Assembly (NCBI GenBank): GCA_017940465.1
Contig: JAGAYN010000017.1
Location: 1 to 64,000 of the forward strand
DNA length: 64,000 nucleotides
DNA from: Bacteroidales bacterium
GTDB taxonomy: Bacteria > Bacteroidota > Bacteroidia > Bacteroidales > P3
Direction: 5' to 3'
Part shown: in pieces, positions 1 to 7,899 of the stretch
Layout of the letters: the number at the start of each line of letters is the position of its first letter
How positions within the stretch are numbered: the first letter of the stretch is position 1
Made by a program: the position numbers and the translations under genes
The notes under the pieces: model-generated
Database searches by the model: none
Told to the model about the DNA's origin: nothing
Seen by the model: only the letters and a program-made list of their open reading frames with translations

Positions 1-162
1 ATGCGCGTGGAGGTGCTCGACCTGCAGGGCCGCGTGCGCGAAGCGCAGCACGTGGACGGCCACCGCATGGCCCTCGACCTGAGCGGCTACGCCCAGGGCA
101 CCTACTTCGTCCGCATCACCGGAGCCGAAGGCACCGCCGTCCGCAAGCTTGTGGTCCGATAG
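1..162 (+). CDS. C-terminal part of a secreted protein with a type IX secretion sorting domain
   Basis: The window opens inside this gene; the ATG at base 1 may be internal. The 53 visible residues have the pattern of a T9SS type A C-terminal sorting domain: a VEVLDLQGR strand, a hydrophobic LDLSGYAQGTYFVRI stretch and a final RKLVVR. In the family, such tails direct export across the outer membrane by the Por secretion system and are then removed by the sortase PorU. The cargo function cannot be read because its body lies outside the window. A strong hairpin terminator follows 23 bases after the stop. Confidence 0.75.
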   Translation: MRVEVLDLQGRVREAQHVDGHRMALDLSGYAQGTYFVRITGAEGTAVRKLVVR

Positions 163-185
163 ACCGGCATCCATACCTGGACACC

Positions 186-220
186 GCAGGCATCCCTCAA
201 CAGGGGTGCCTGCTTTTTTT
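186..220 (+). terminator. Rho-independent terminator after the T9SS cargo gene
   Basis: An 11-bp stem (bases 186-196 with 203-213, one G-T pair), a 6-base loop and seven T residues. Confidence 0.9.
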
Positions 221-280
221 GTGCCCCCTGGCCGCCCGTGGCCCGCCGCCGCCCCGGGACATGGCCGAGAGATAGCCGCC

Positions 281-366
281 AGTATAACGACAGTTCTACG
301 CTTCAAAAGCGGAGAAATACCGTAGAAATAGCGGAGAAATACCGTAGAACTACCGGCGAACTGCCG
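281..366. repeat. 11-bp-phased tandem array, unit AGCGGAGAAAT / ACCGTAGAAAT
   Basis: Five consecutive 11-base units run from 308 to 362: AGCGGAGAAAT, ACCGTAGAAAT, AGCGGAGAAAT, ACCGTAGAACT and ACCGGCGAACT. Two degenerate units precede them from 281. There is no coding signal. The 435-base gap between the T9SS gene and the tRNA otherwise holds only this array, a G-rich tract and the tRNA promoter. Confidence 0.8.
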
Positions 367-485
367 TCGCGGAGGCGGAGGGGGCCTGCGGCGAGAGGGT
401 GGGGGAGTGGGTGGACGGAGGGGGGCGAATCAGGGCCCCGCCGGGGCGGAGGGCTGGCGGGACGGAGGCGGTGGCGGGGTGGGAC
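365..485 (+). other. G-rich tract with quadruplex-type runs
   Basis: The top strand carries many runs of three to six G residues. The densest part is about 395-430, where four or more G-runs are separated by short loops, the pattern expected of a G-quadruplex. It directly follows the 11-bp array. No gene is visible. Confidence 0.5.
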
Positions 486-539
486 GGGAATATTTATAAG
501 GCTGGATTATAGCGGTTTGCGACAAAAGTGAAAAAAATA

Positions 540-572
540 TTTGGCCATGTCGGAAATTAGTTGTACTTTTGC
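540..572 (+). promoter_or_regulatory. Promoter of tRNA-Ala
   Basis: TTTG at 540-543, a 20-base spacer beginning GCCATGTCGG, then TACTTTTGC at 564-572. This fits the Bacteroidetes sigma-AB consensus. The predicted start is near 578, about 20 bases before the tRNA. Confidence 0.75.
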
Positions 573-597
573 ACCCGATTTCGCAAGAGAAATAAGC

Positions 598-674
<77 letters not shown>

Positions 675-680
675 AAGAGA

Positions 681-714
681 AGGCCGCCCGACGCAAGTCG
701 GGCGGCCTGTTTTT
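681..714 (+). terminator. Terminator after tRNA-Ala
   Basis: A 12-bp perfect stem (681-692 with 697-708), the tetraloop GCAA, then TGTTTTT. It also lies beyond the 3' end of the convergent nitroreductase gene. Confidence 0.9.
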
Positions 715-739
715 CGTGCTGTCTCCAGGGAAGGGGTGC

Positions 740-1384
740 CTACCAGCGGTTGTAGTGCACGCGGGCGGGGTCCCACTTGTCCTTGGGCTGGGTGTCGCCG
801 TTGGGGTAGCCGATGGGCACCACGGCGTAGGGCACTACGGCGGCGGGCAGCGCGAGGGCCTTGCGGATGGGGTCCATGCGGTCGGCATAGGGGTAGCAGG
901 CCGTCCAGCAGGCACCGAGGCCGTAGGCCTCCACTGTCAGCAGAAGGTTCTCGGTGACGGCACCCATGTCGTCGCGCCACAGCTGGTTCACCTGCGTCAC
1001 AGCGGGGCCGTCGGGGTTGTCGCGCGTGGGGGCGGTGAAGGTGGTGTCGGCGCAGAGGATAATGACGGCGCCGCTCTCCATGAACTTCTGCATGTTGAAG
1101 TTGCCCTCGAAGACGGTCCCGTACTGGCTCTTGTCGGTCATGACGACGATTTGCCACGGGCGCAGGTCGCGGCCGCTGGGGGCGGCCATGGCGGCTTTGA
1201 GGAGGTTCTCCATCACCGCGGCGGGGATGGTGTCGCCGTTGTAGGAGCGCACGCTCTTGCGGCTGAGGATGTTCTGCATCACCACCTCGGCGGGGTCGGC
1301 CTGGGAGGTGGCTTCGGGTTTGTCGTTGCAGCAGGCGGCGAACAGGGTCGCGACGGCTGCCGCCAGAATCAGGTTCTTTTTCAT
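740..1384 (-). CDS. Nitroreductase-family lipoprotein
   Basis: A 214-residue protein of the FMN-dependent nitroreductase superfamily. The catalytic domain starts near residue 35 with the family's SRKSVRSY segment (FMN phosphate contact) and APSGRDLRPWQ. It ends with an AYGLGACW stretch and a VPIGYP motif. Unusually, it begins with a lipoprotein signal, a hydrophobic h-region followed by LFAAC at residues 14-18, so the enzyme should sit on a membrane outside the cytoplasm. Substrate and electron donor cannot be inferred. It is separated from the upstream DUF1343 gene by only 18 bases, so the two are probably co-transcribed. Confidence 0.85.
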   Translation of the reverse strand: MKKNLILAAAVATLFAACCNDKPEATSQADPAEVVMQNILSRKSVRSYNGDTIPAAVMENLLKAAMAAPSGRDLRPWQIVVMTDKSQYGTVFEGNFNMQKFMESGAVIILCADTTFTAPTRDNPDGPAVTQVNQLWRDDMGAVTENLLLTVEAYGLGACWTACYPYADRMDPIRKALALPAAVVPYAVVPIGYPNGDTQPKDKWDPARVHYNRW

Positions 1385-1402
1385 GATGCTTGTGATTGGT
1401 GT

Positions 1403-2560
1403 TTAATAAATAAGGTATTTCTTGCGGATGGTCTTGAACCGGTCGAGGGCGGGCTGCCAGGAGGCGCGGATGTCGGCCTCGCTCATGCCGGCCTCTAGCT
1501 GGCGGCGCAGGCCAGGTGTGCCGGCCAGGCGGTCGAAGAAGTTGTTTTTCAGGAAGAAACGGCCCTTGGGGGCGCGGTGGTGCATGGCCGTGAGGTAGCG
1601 GAGGGTGAAGGCCGGGGGTGCGGGTTCGGTGCGGAGGTCGAGGGTGTCGGTGCCGAGGGTGACCCACTCGAAGGGGTATTCCGTGCCGCGGCCCACGCCG
1701 CAGGTGGTGCCCTCGAAGAGGCAGAGGCTGGGGTAGAGGGCTATGGCGTGGGGGTTGCGCAGGTTGGGCGACGGTGGGACGGGCAGGGCGTAGGCACTGT
1801 CGCGACAGTAGCCCCGCAGGGGAATCACGGTGAGGTCGCACTCCGTGCCGTTGGCTGTCCAGCGTTCTCCATTGATCATGCGGGCATATTCGCCGATGGT
1901 CATGCCGTAGACCACCGGCACGGGGTGCAGGCCGACGAAGGATCGGCAGGTGGCGGTGTCGAGCACGGGGCCGTCGATGTAGTGGCCGTTGGGGTTGGGG
2001 CGGTCCAGCACGATGCAGTGGATGCCGCGCTCGGCGCAGGCCTCCATCACGTAGTGCAGCGTGGAGAGGTAGGTGTAGAATCGGCAGCCCACGTCCTGGA
2101 GGTCGAAGATGACGATAGAGACGTCCGTCATCTGCTCGGGTGTGGGCTTCTTGTTGTTGCCGTAGAGGGAGATGATGGGCAGGCCTGTCGTGGGGTCGGT
2201 GCTGTTGTCGATGTGTGCCCCCGCCGCGGCGGTGCCGCGAAAACCATGCTCGGGGCAGAATATCTTGACGACGTTCACTCCTTTGGACAGCAGCGTGTCC
2301 ACCAGGTGGGTGGTGCCGACGAGGGAGGTGTGGTTGCCCACCACGGCCACTCCGCCGTGGGGGTTGCGCAGGTCCTGCACCATGTCGGCGGTGCTTCCGG
2401 CAGGATGGTTGATGGTTTCCAGCAGGAGCTCCGCCCCGGTGCGCAGGGGGGAGTCGGCGGCGGGAGGCTGTGCCTGGCAGCAGGCACCGAGTGACAGCAC
2501 TGCCGCAACGCACAGCGCTGCCCTCATGCAGCGGACCAACCTATGAGCCAGACCTTTCAT
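1403..2560 (-). CDS. DUF1343 (YbbC/NamZ-like) lipoprotein, putative exo-N-acetylmuramidase
   Basis: Recognised as the DUF1343 family from VGNHTSLVG, the CPEHGFRG motif, YGNNKKPT, VIFDLQDVGCRFYTY and VLDRPNPNG. Characterised relatives (NamZ) are exo-beta-N-acetylmuramidases that release MurNAc from peptidoglycan fragments. I chose the start giving 385 residues (MKGLAHRLV), because it places a signal sequence with a lipobox-like SLGACC at about 24-29. An in-frame start at 2644 would add 28 charged residues encoded by low-complexity spacer DNA. It follows dut and precedes the nitroreductase lipoprotein on the same strand. A role in cell-wall recycling is inference. Confidence 0.85.
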   Translation of the reverse strand: MKGLAHRLVRCMRAALCVAAVLSLGACCQAQPPAADSPLRTGAELLLETINHPAGSTADMVQDLRNPHGGVAVVGNHTSLVGTTHLVDTLLSKGVNVVKIFCPEHGFRGTAAAGAHIDNSTDPTTGLPIISLYGNNKKPTPEQMTDVSIVIFDLQDVGCRFYTYLSTLHYVMEACAERGIHCIVLDRPNPNGHYIDGPVLDTATCRSFVGLHPVPVVYGMTIGEYARMINGERWTANGTECDLTVIPLRGYCRDSAYALPVPPSPNLRNPHAIALYPSLCLFEGTTCGVGRGTEYPFEWVTLGTDTLDLRTEPAPPAFTLRYLTAMHHRAPKGRFFLKNNFFDRLAGTPGLRRQLEAGMSEADIRASWQPALDRFKTIRKKYLIY

Positions 2561-2562
2561 CA

Positions 2563-2640
2563 AGCCTTTTTCTGTTCCCGATTCCCAATCTCCAGGCTGA
2601 CGCGTCAGCCTTTCAATTTCCAATTCCCAACGTTCAATTC
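2563..2640. repeat. AATTG-rich spacer repeat with a 16-bp perfect palindrome
   Basis: The spacer between dut and the DUF1343 gene has reiterated, imperfect CAATTC/CAATTTC words. It also contains the loop-free palindrome GGCTGACGCGTCAGCC at 2595-2610. No gene is visible. Confidence 0.6.
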
Positions 2641-3078
<438 letters not shown>

Positions 3079-3089
3079 ATATTTCCTAA

Positions 3090-3305
3090 TTACATTGCTC
3101 CTAATTCTTGGTAGAGTGCTACTGGACCCATGTGCCATTGCTTAGTGTGCTCCTGTTCCAGGCGTTCATATAGAGGGGATGCATAGATGTCTTTCACAGC
3201 ATCCACGATGCTCTTGCCGCTGTCGGAAGCAAGCATCTCAGCCATACGGCTGACCTTTGATGGCAATATCAGGTACAGGTTGTTCTGTGTGATGTCAAGA
3301 TTCAT
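3090..3305 (-). CDS. Third gene of a DUF3791/DUF3990-type cassette, unknown function
   Basis: A 71-residue protein with no named function that I can recall with certainty. It resembles the short acidic proteins that accompany DUF3791 and DUF3990 genes, with [13 protein letters not shown], an [18 protein letters not shown] helix and a [12 protein letters not shown] tail. Its ATG overlaps the stop of the preceding DUF3990 remnant by four bases, so translation is coupled. There is no signal peptide or membrane segment. A toxin-antitoxin-like or effector role is speculation from the gene arrangement. Confidence 0.65.
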   Translation of the reverse strand: MNLDITQNNLYLILPSKVSRMAEMLASDSGKSIVDAVKDIYASPLYERLEQEHTKQWHMGPVALYQELGAM

Positions 3306-3496
3306 GGCACTACCGCCTTTGCCTCAATGAATGTGAGCGTTTGCAGGGCTGCGTCTGTATGGAACAGGTATTGGTCGACCAGTTTGTATGCTTTCGAAGT
3401 GGTAGTATAGAATCCGCTGCCATAGTCAAGTGTGCGGTTGGCCTTGCGTACTTCGGGCTTTTGCGCAATCTCCAGACTTCCGTGATACAGTTTCAT
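3302..3496 (-). pseudogene. Internally deleted DUF3990 gene
   Basis: The 64 residues join two pieces that are normally far apart in DUF3990. The first is an N-terminal MKLYHGS...RTLDYGSGFYTTT segment. The second is the family's C-terminal LVDQYLFHTDAAL...FIEA segment. The middle, roughly 80-100 residues in full-length relatives as I remember them, is absent, yet the reading frame is kept. DUF3990 is, as I recall, related to ADP-ribosyltransferase folds, so catalysis should be lost. Both gene borders keep ATGA overlaps with the neighbours, so the remnant may persist because it couples translation across the cassette. Confidence 0.65.
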
Positions 3497-3717
3497 GAAA
3501 CCTCCTTTCTGCGAAATGAAATAAACTCGTCGATGTCCTCCAACAGCCACTGGCGGCTCTGTGTATGTAGCATCTCGTAATGCTCCGCCAGATAGTCCAG
3601 CACGCCATACCGCTCCAGCACCTCAGCTGCCTCTTTGCCAGAAAGGTGCTTCTCGTTTTTGTACTGTTCGATGCAGAACGACAGGAAATAGGCCTTGTCT
3701 TGTTGTTTTTTTTCCAT
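3493..3717 (-). CDS. DUF3791 family protein
   Basis: A 74-residue cytoplasmic protein matching DUF3791 in FLSFCIEQYKNEKHLSGKEA, the YGVLDYLAEHYEMLHT core and LLEDIDEFI. It is the first gene of the three-gene cassette and overlaps the next by ATGA. A TACTTTTGC -7 box lies at 3749-3741, so transcription should begin just before or at the chosen ATG (3717). Upstream in-frame ATGs at 3729 and 3744 would lie at or before that start. Function is unknown in the family. Confidence 0.75.
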   Translation of the reverse strand: MEKKQQDKAYFLSFCIEQYKNEKHLSGKEAAEVLERYGVLDYLAEHYEMLHTQSRQWLLEDIDEFISFRRKEVS

Positions 3718-3740
3718 CGTTATCACCATATAATTACGCT

Positions 3741-3749
3741 GCAAAAGTA
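3741..3749 (-). promoter_or_regulatory. -7 box of the DUF3791 cassette
   Basis: TACTTTTGC on the minus strand, matching TAnnTTTGC. The -33 element is weak. Confidence 0.5.
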
Positions 3750-3800
3750 CACTTTTTCTACGACATGATGAGAATATTTTTTGTCATGGTGAAAATAAAT

Positions 3801-3832
3801 TTTGCCAGTTGGGAAAATGTGTGTAATTTTGC
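3801..3832 (+). promoter_or_regulatory. Promoter upstream of the barrel gene
   Basis: TTTG at 3801-3804, 19 bases, TAATTTTGC at 3824-3832. It implies a leader of about 310 bases before the barrel gene at 4148. In that leader (3840-4147) I see no riboswitch or convincing gene. Confidence 0.7.
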
Positions 3833-4147
3833 AGCGTCTTTCACCAGACAGAAAGACCGAAAGAAAGCGCATTGATAGGCTTTATTCCGATCGTGTAAAC
3901 CTGAACAATTTACGCATCAACTGCGATGTAGGAATAAAAGTGTTTCGAGATGCTCCATGGAATGTATTGTACCACAATGATACTTCCGCTGTGGAGCGGT
4001 TCACGGCAACTTTATATTCACATCGCAGGGAAGTTCAGGCCCTTACACGAGAAGATAGAGACATAAATGGATGGCTCCACTTTCTTCCGTGAGTATACTT
4101 TAGATTATGCCAGCAGAGCCAGCGGCAAAACTTAAAAAACATCAACA

Positions 4148-4926
4148 ATGATGAAAAAAGTGTTATTAGTGGCAGTGTCTCTGTTGACACTCGGAGCAGG
4201 TGCTGTACAGGCACAGTCAAAGTTCACGCTCAAGTTCGGCGGCGGTTTTCCGCTTGGCGACTTCGGCAACGTCAAGATGGTGAAGGATGGCAGCGAGTAC
4301 CATCCCGACCAATGGGGTCTGGATCTGGATGGCAAGTACAAGAATGGCGGTGCCGGCCTCGGCTTCAACATTGGAGCGCAATGGACATTGTCCGAGATTT
4401 CGGCTGTGAAAGGTCTGGACCTCATCCTTTCGGTCGACGCGTTCTACAACGGGCTCAACTCCGACCTCCGCGATGCCGTTGATGATGAGAGGGATGAAAT
4501 GGAAAGCCGCAGCTATATCAGCGACTTCACGCTGCGCACGCCCAAGTACCTCAACTTTCCCTTGATGGTAGGTCTCAACTATGGCACAGGCATAGCCCCT
4601 AATATAGGAATCTATGGGGAGGTTGCTATCGGTGCCAATTTGCGCCTGATAACCAATATGACACGGGAGGTGGAGTATACGAACAGCAGTGAGACTGGAG
4701 CTATACCACTTCTTATAACCCCGCATTCACATTCGGGTTCCGCGTGGCAGCCGGATTTGTGTTCAATAGCAGGTATTCTGTTGAACTTGGTTACTACAAC
4801 CTGGGTGCTGGCAAGGTGAAAGGAGAGCACGAGTATGTCGAAGGAAGAGATACGGATAGTGAGAAGTTCACCCTCGGCAAGATTACCCCGACACTGCTTA
4901 CATTACGTTTCGGCATTGCATTATAG
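4148..4926 (+). pseudogene. Outer-membrane beta-barrel protein gene with a frameshift
   Basis: The first 180 or so residues begin with a cleavable signal (cut near AVQAQS) and alternate as in a porin-like barrel: KFTLKFGGGFPLGDFG, GLGFNIGAQWTL, FPLMVGLNYGTG, IGIYGEVAIGANL. After base 4692 the barrel continues only in another frame. There, sensible barrel strands follow (DWSYTTSYNPAFTFGF, then VELGYYNLGAGKV) and the protein ends TLRFGIAL with the C-terminal aromatic pattern at 4926. In the original frame translation stops at 4819 with non-barrel sequence. One missing base (or two extra) between about 4691 and 4715 explains it: real inactivation, or a sequencing or assembly error. Intact length would be about 259 residues. 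Confidence 0.75.
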
Positions 4927-5140
4927 TTTTTCTTGGTTAAACAAACAATGCAAGGGCGCCAGATACTGTTTCTGGCGCCCGTTTTTTTGTATCCGCGCCG
5001 CAAGTGCGCTTATGTATTCAGCTGTTTGTAGTCTGTAAATCTCTTTCTGCTGTTTAATCTTGTGGCTCAATTCATCTTCTGTAGGCATGAGGGCCATGTA
5101 TTGGTAGGATATTAGCGCGACATAAGTAGAACCATTCTGG
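4921..5140 (-). pseudogene. Possible 3' gene fragment downstream of clpP
   Basis: Read on the minus strand, this interval gives about 70 open codons with protein-like composition: NGSTYVALISYQYMALMPTE, then DELSHKIKQQKEIYRLQTAE, ending at a TAA at 4921-4923. There is no start, and the frame runs back into clpP. The PTEDEL-lysine-rich tail is reminiscent of the C-terminus of YhcG/DUF1016-type nucleases, but this is a guess. It overlaps the barrel gene terminator. Confidence 0.3.
4954..4988 (+). terminator. Terminator after the barrel gene
   Basis: A 10-bp perfect stem (4954-4963 with 4971-4980), a 7-base loop and GTTTTTTT. Confidence 0.9.
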
Positions 5141-5155
5141 CTTGTACAATCGTGC

Positions 5156-5818
5156 TTACTTCTTGGTCAGCACCTCGTCGATCATGCCGTACTGGAGGGC
5201 TTCTTCGGCGGTGAACCAGTGGTCGCGGTCGGAGTCGCTCTCCACCTGCTCGAAGGGCTGTCCGCTGTGCTTGGCGATGATTTCGTAGAGCTCTTTCTTG
5301 AGCTTCAGTATCTCGCGGACGGTGATCTCCATGTCGGTGGCCTGTCCGTCGGCGCCGCCCATGGGTTGGTGAATCATGACGCGCGAGTGGGGGAGGGCCG
5401 AGCGGCGACCTTTCTCGCCGGCGCAGAGGAGGACGGAGGCCATGGAGGCGGCGAGGCCGGTGCAGATGGTGGCCACTTTGGGCTGGATGAACTGCATGGT
5501 GTCGTAGATGCCGAGGCCGGCGTAGACGGAGCCGCCAGGCGAGTTGAGGTAGATGGTTATCTCGCGCTCCGGGTCCATGTTCTCGAGGAAGAGGAGCTGG
5601 GCCTGGATGACGTTGGCGGTGTAGTCGTCGATAGCGGTGCCGAGGAAGATGATGCGGTCCATCATCAGGCGGCTGAAGACGTCCATCTGGGCCACGTTGA
5701 GCTGGCGCTCCTCGACGATGTAGGGGGTGAGCGAGGCGTTGATGGCCGAGGTGTACTTGGCCATGGTGGTGCTGCTGATGCCACGGTGACGGGTGGCGTA
5801 TTTCTCGAATTCGGTCAT
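5156..5818 (-). CDS. clpP: ATP-dependent Clp protease proteolytic subunit
   Basis: A 220-residue serine protease subunit that forms the tetradecameric chamber used with ClpX or ClpC. The catalytic triad is visible as Ser125 in GLAASMAS, His150 in HSRVMIHQP and Asp199 in [12 protein letters not shown]. The oxyanion loop [11 protein letters not shown] is at 91-101. The N-terminal extension of about 30 residues relative to the mature E. coli enzyme is usual in Bacteroidetes. Its ATG overlaps the trmD stop by four bases, making it the last gene of a peptidase-trmD-clpP operon. Confidence 0.97.
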   Translation of the reverse strand: MTEFEKYATRHRGISSTTMAKYTSAINASLTPYIVEERQLNVAQMDVFSRLMMDRIIFLGTAIDDYTANVIQAQLLFLENMDPEREITIYLNSPGGSVYAGLGIYDTMQFIQPKVATICTGLAASMASVLLCAGEKGRRSALPHSRVMIHQPMGGADGQATDMEITVREILKLKKELYEIIAKHSGQPFEQVESDSDRDHWFTAEEALQYGMIDEVLTKK

Positions 5819-6501
5819 ATCTTGGTGTTTTTTAATAATTCAGGTCTGCGTTCCTTGGTGCGCTGGAGGGCTTGCGCCATGCGCCACTGCTCTATTTTGG
5901 CGTGGTTGCCGCTTAAGAGAACCTCGGGCACTTTCCATCCGCGGAACTCCGGCGGGCGGGTGTATTCGGGAGGGGCGACGAGGCCGTCTTGGAATGAGTC
6001 GCCGAGGGCGGATTGTTCGTCGCCAATCACTCCGGGCACCAGGCGTATCACCGCGTCGCATATCACCGCCGCTGCCAGTTCGCCGCCGGTGAGCACATAG
6101 TCGCCGATGGAGATTTCGCGGGTGATGAAGTGCTCGCGTATCCGCTCGTCCACTCCCTTGTAGTGGCCACATAGCACCATCAAATTCTGTGCCAACGAGA
6201 GGCTGTTGGCCATCGGCTGGGAGAACATCTCGCCGTCGGGGGCGGTGTAGATGATGTCGTCGTAGGTACGCTCCTTTTGAAGGCCTTCGATGCAGTTGGC
6301 TATGGGTTCGACACACATGACCATGCCGGCGGCACCGCCATAGGGGTAGTCGTCCACCGAGCCGTAGCGGGTGAGCGAGTAGTCGTGCAGGTCGTGGAAC
6401 GCCACCTCCACCAGCCCCTTTTTCTGGGCCCGTTTCAATATGCTTTCCTCGAAGAACATGTTCATCATCGAGGGGAAGAGGGTGAGGATGTCCAATCTCA
6501 T
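5815..6501 (-). CDS. trmD: tRNA (guanine-N1)-methyltransferase
   Basis: A 228-residue SPOUT methyltransferase that makes m1G37 in tRNAs with a G36 and so prevents +1 frameshifting. The trefoil-knot SAM site shows as [12 protein letters not shown] and the [12 protein letters not shown] segment; [10 protein letters not shown] at the N-terminus and [20 protein letters not shown] near the end are typical. The start at 6501 overlaps the stop of the M23/LysM gene (ATGA), and its own stop overlaps the clpP start the same way. trmD is more often next to rpsP/rimM/rplS, so this neighbourhood is different. Confidence 0.97.
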   Translation of the reverse strand: MRLDILTLFPSMMNMFFEESILKRAQKKGLVEVAFHDLHDYSLTRYGSVDDYPYGGAAGMVMCVEPIANCIEGLQKERTYDDIIYTAPDGEMFSQPMANSLSLAQNLMVLCGHYKGVDERIREHFITREISIGDYVLTGGELAAAVICDAVIRLVPGVIGDEQSALGDSFQDGLVAPPEYTRPPEFRGWKVPEVLLSGNHAKIEQWRMAQALQRTKERRPELLKNTKI

Positions 6502-7730
6502 TTGACCTTCAGTTTCTGCCCTTCGCGGATGGTTTTGTTCTTGTTGATACCGTTGAGGCGGCAGAGTTCGTTGAGACTCATGCCGTGGCGCTGGGCGATT
6601 TTGCCGAGGGTGTCGCCGCGACGGACGGTGTAGGTCTTGGTGCCTGCCGAGCCGCTGGAGGCCGTCTTGCCGGATTTGGGTGGGGTGGCCGAGGCCGAGC
6701 CGCTGACGCGCAGCAGGTCGCCCGGGTGGAGCACCTTGTTTTGGCTGATGCCATTGAGCTGGCATATCTTCTTCACCGTGGTGCCATTGCGGCGGGCTAT
6801 CTTCTCCAGCGTGTCGCCATTGCGCACACGATACCAGCCGCCCGAGCCGCTTCCGCCCGAGGATTTGCCCTTGGTGGAGGCTGTCTTGCGGAAGGATGAT
6901 GGGGTGAGCGTCAGGTGGTCGGAGATGAGGTCGTGGGTTTTGCAGTCGATGACGGTCTCGGGGTTGATGGCATTGCCCTTGTAGCGTATCTCGAAGTGGA
7001 GGTGGCTTCCGAAGGAGCGGCCGGTGTTGCCGCAGAGCCCTATGACGTCGCCGGCCCTGACCTGCTGCCCTGTCTGCACGAGGCGCTTCGACATGTGTGC
7101 GTAGTAGGTCTCCAATCCGTTGGGGTGGTGGATGATGACGAGGTTGCCATAGGAGCGGTTGAGTTTGGAGATGCGCACCACGCCGTCGAAGGCGGCATAG
7201 ATGGGTTCGCCGGTAGGCTGTGCGAGGTCGAGGCCATAGTGGAAGCGCCTCCAGCGGGGCCCGTAGTGCGACGAGGGGCGCGAGGTGGTGGGTGTGGGCC
7301 AATGGAACAGGATACCGCGCGCCTTGTCCCGCAGCCGTATGGTGACCGGCTCGGCCAGGTGGTTCACATCCAGCTTGGGCAGGTGGATGGCTGCGGTGTC
7401 GAATCCTTCGAGCAGTATCTCGTCCTCGCTGGCGGCTCCCTCGTCGCTGAGGGTGTATGCGCCCGGGAGCTCCTCTTCTTCCTCCTCGTCCTCCTCGTCG
7501 TTTTCCAGCAGGAACGGGGCCTGGTAGAGGTAGTGTTCGGTCTCTTTGTCGTTGCGGTGGTCGATGACCACGCCTTTGTATTCCTCGTCCTCGTAGATTA
7601 CGTCCAGTTTGTTGACCTTGATTTCCGACTTTTCGGGCTGGTCGCTCTGGGCCGCGGCCAGGCAGGGGAGCGCCAACAGGTTTAGTAGCAACAGGATACG
7701 TCCGATATATTTCATTATATATGGTTTCAA
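6498..7730 (-). CDS. M23 family metallopeptidase with two C-terminal LysM domains
   Basis: A secreted or periplasmic peptidoglycan endopeptidase of 410 residues. The signal peptide ends near residue 28 (CLAAAQS). A glutamate/aspartate-rich linker at 78-88 precedes the LytM-type M23 domain (about 140-260). Its zinc ligands are visible as His164 and Asp168 in HYGLDLA and His245 in SHLHFE, with His212 (YAHMS) and His243 also in place. Two LysM peptidoglycan-binding modules follow at about 299-342 and 366-409, joined by Ser/Gly-rich linkers. The full zinc site suggests an active enzyme rather than an EnvC/NlpD-like activator. It is first in the operon with trmD and clpP; an alternative start is Met6. 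Confidence 0.93.
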   Translation of the reverse strand: MKPYIMKYIGRILLLLNLLALPCLAAAQSDQPEKSEIKVNKLDVIYEDEEYKGVVIDHRNDKETEHYLYQAPFLLENDEEDEEEEEELPGAYTLSDEGAASEDEILLEGFDTAAIHLPKLDVNHLAEPVTIRLRDKARGILFHWPTPTTSRPSSHYGPRWRRFHYGLDLAQPTGEPIYAAFDGVVRISKLNRSYGNLVIIHHPNGLETYYAHMSKRLVQTGQQVRAGDVIGLCGNTGRSFGSHLHFEIRYKGNAINPETVIDCKTHDLISDHLTLTPSSFRKTASTKGKSSGGSGSGGWYRVRNGDTLEKIARRNGTTVKKICQLNGISQNKVLHPGDLLRVSGSASATPPKSGKTASSGSAGTKTYTVRRGDTLGKIAQRHGMSLNELCRLNGINKNKTIREGQKLKVK

Positions 7731-7824
7731 TATAAATATAAAAGCGATGCAAAGGTACGCAAAATATGCCAGCCGGCCAAAAGTTTTATCTTAAAAAATC
7801 CAAAACGCCCCCTCCGTTTCCGGC

Positions 7825-7899
7825 AGGGACCCTGTAGGTATTTGGTAGGTATCCTGTAGGTATTTACTTCGACTGAGAACCGATATGACCGCTTATGGA
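7825..7899 (-). repeat. Intergenic element R, copy 1
   Basis: Minus-strand copy of the roughly 75-bp element. It has GTCCATAAGC and GTCATATCGG words, then the invariant core AGTCGAAGTAAATAC, then 11-bp direct repeats of the form GGATACCTACC. It begins directly at the stop codon of the NlpC/CapA gene and lies in the same sense. Confidence 0.85.

Noticed and set aside
3802..4092. 96-codon frame before the barrel gene
   Set aside because: Its start lies on the promoter (3801-3832) and the sequence has no protein-like pattern; I treat the stretch as a leader.
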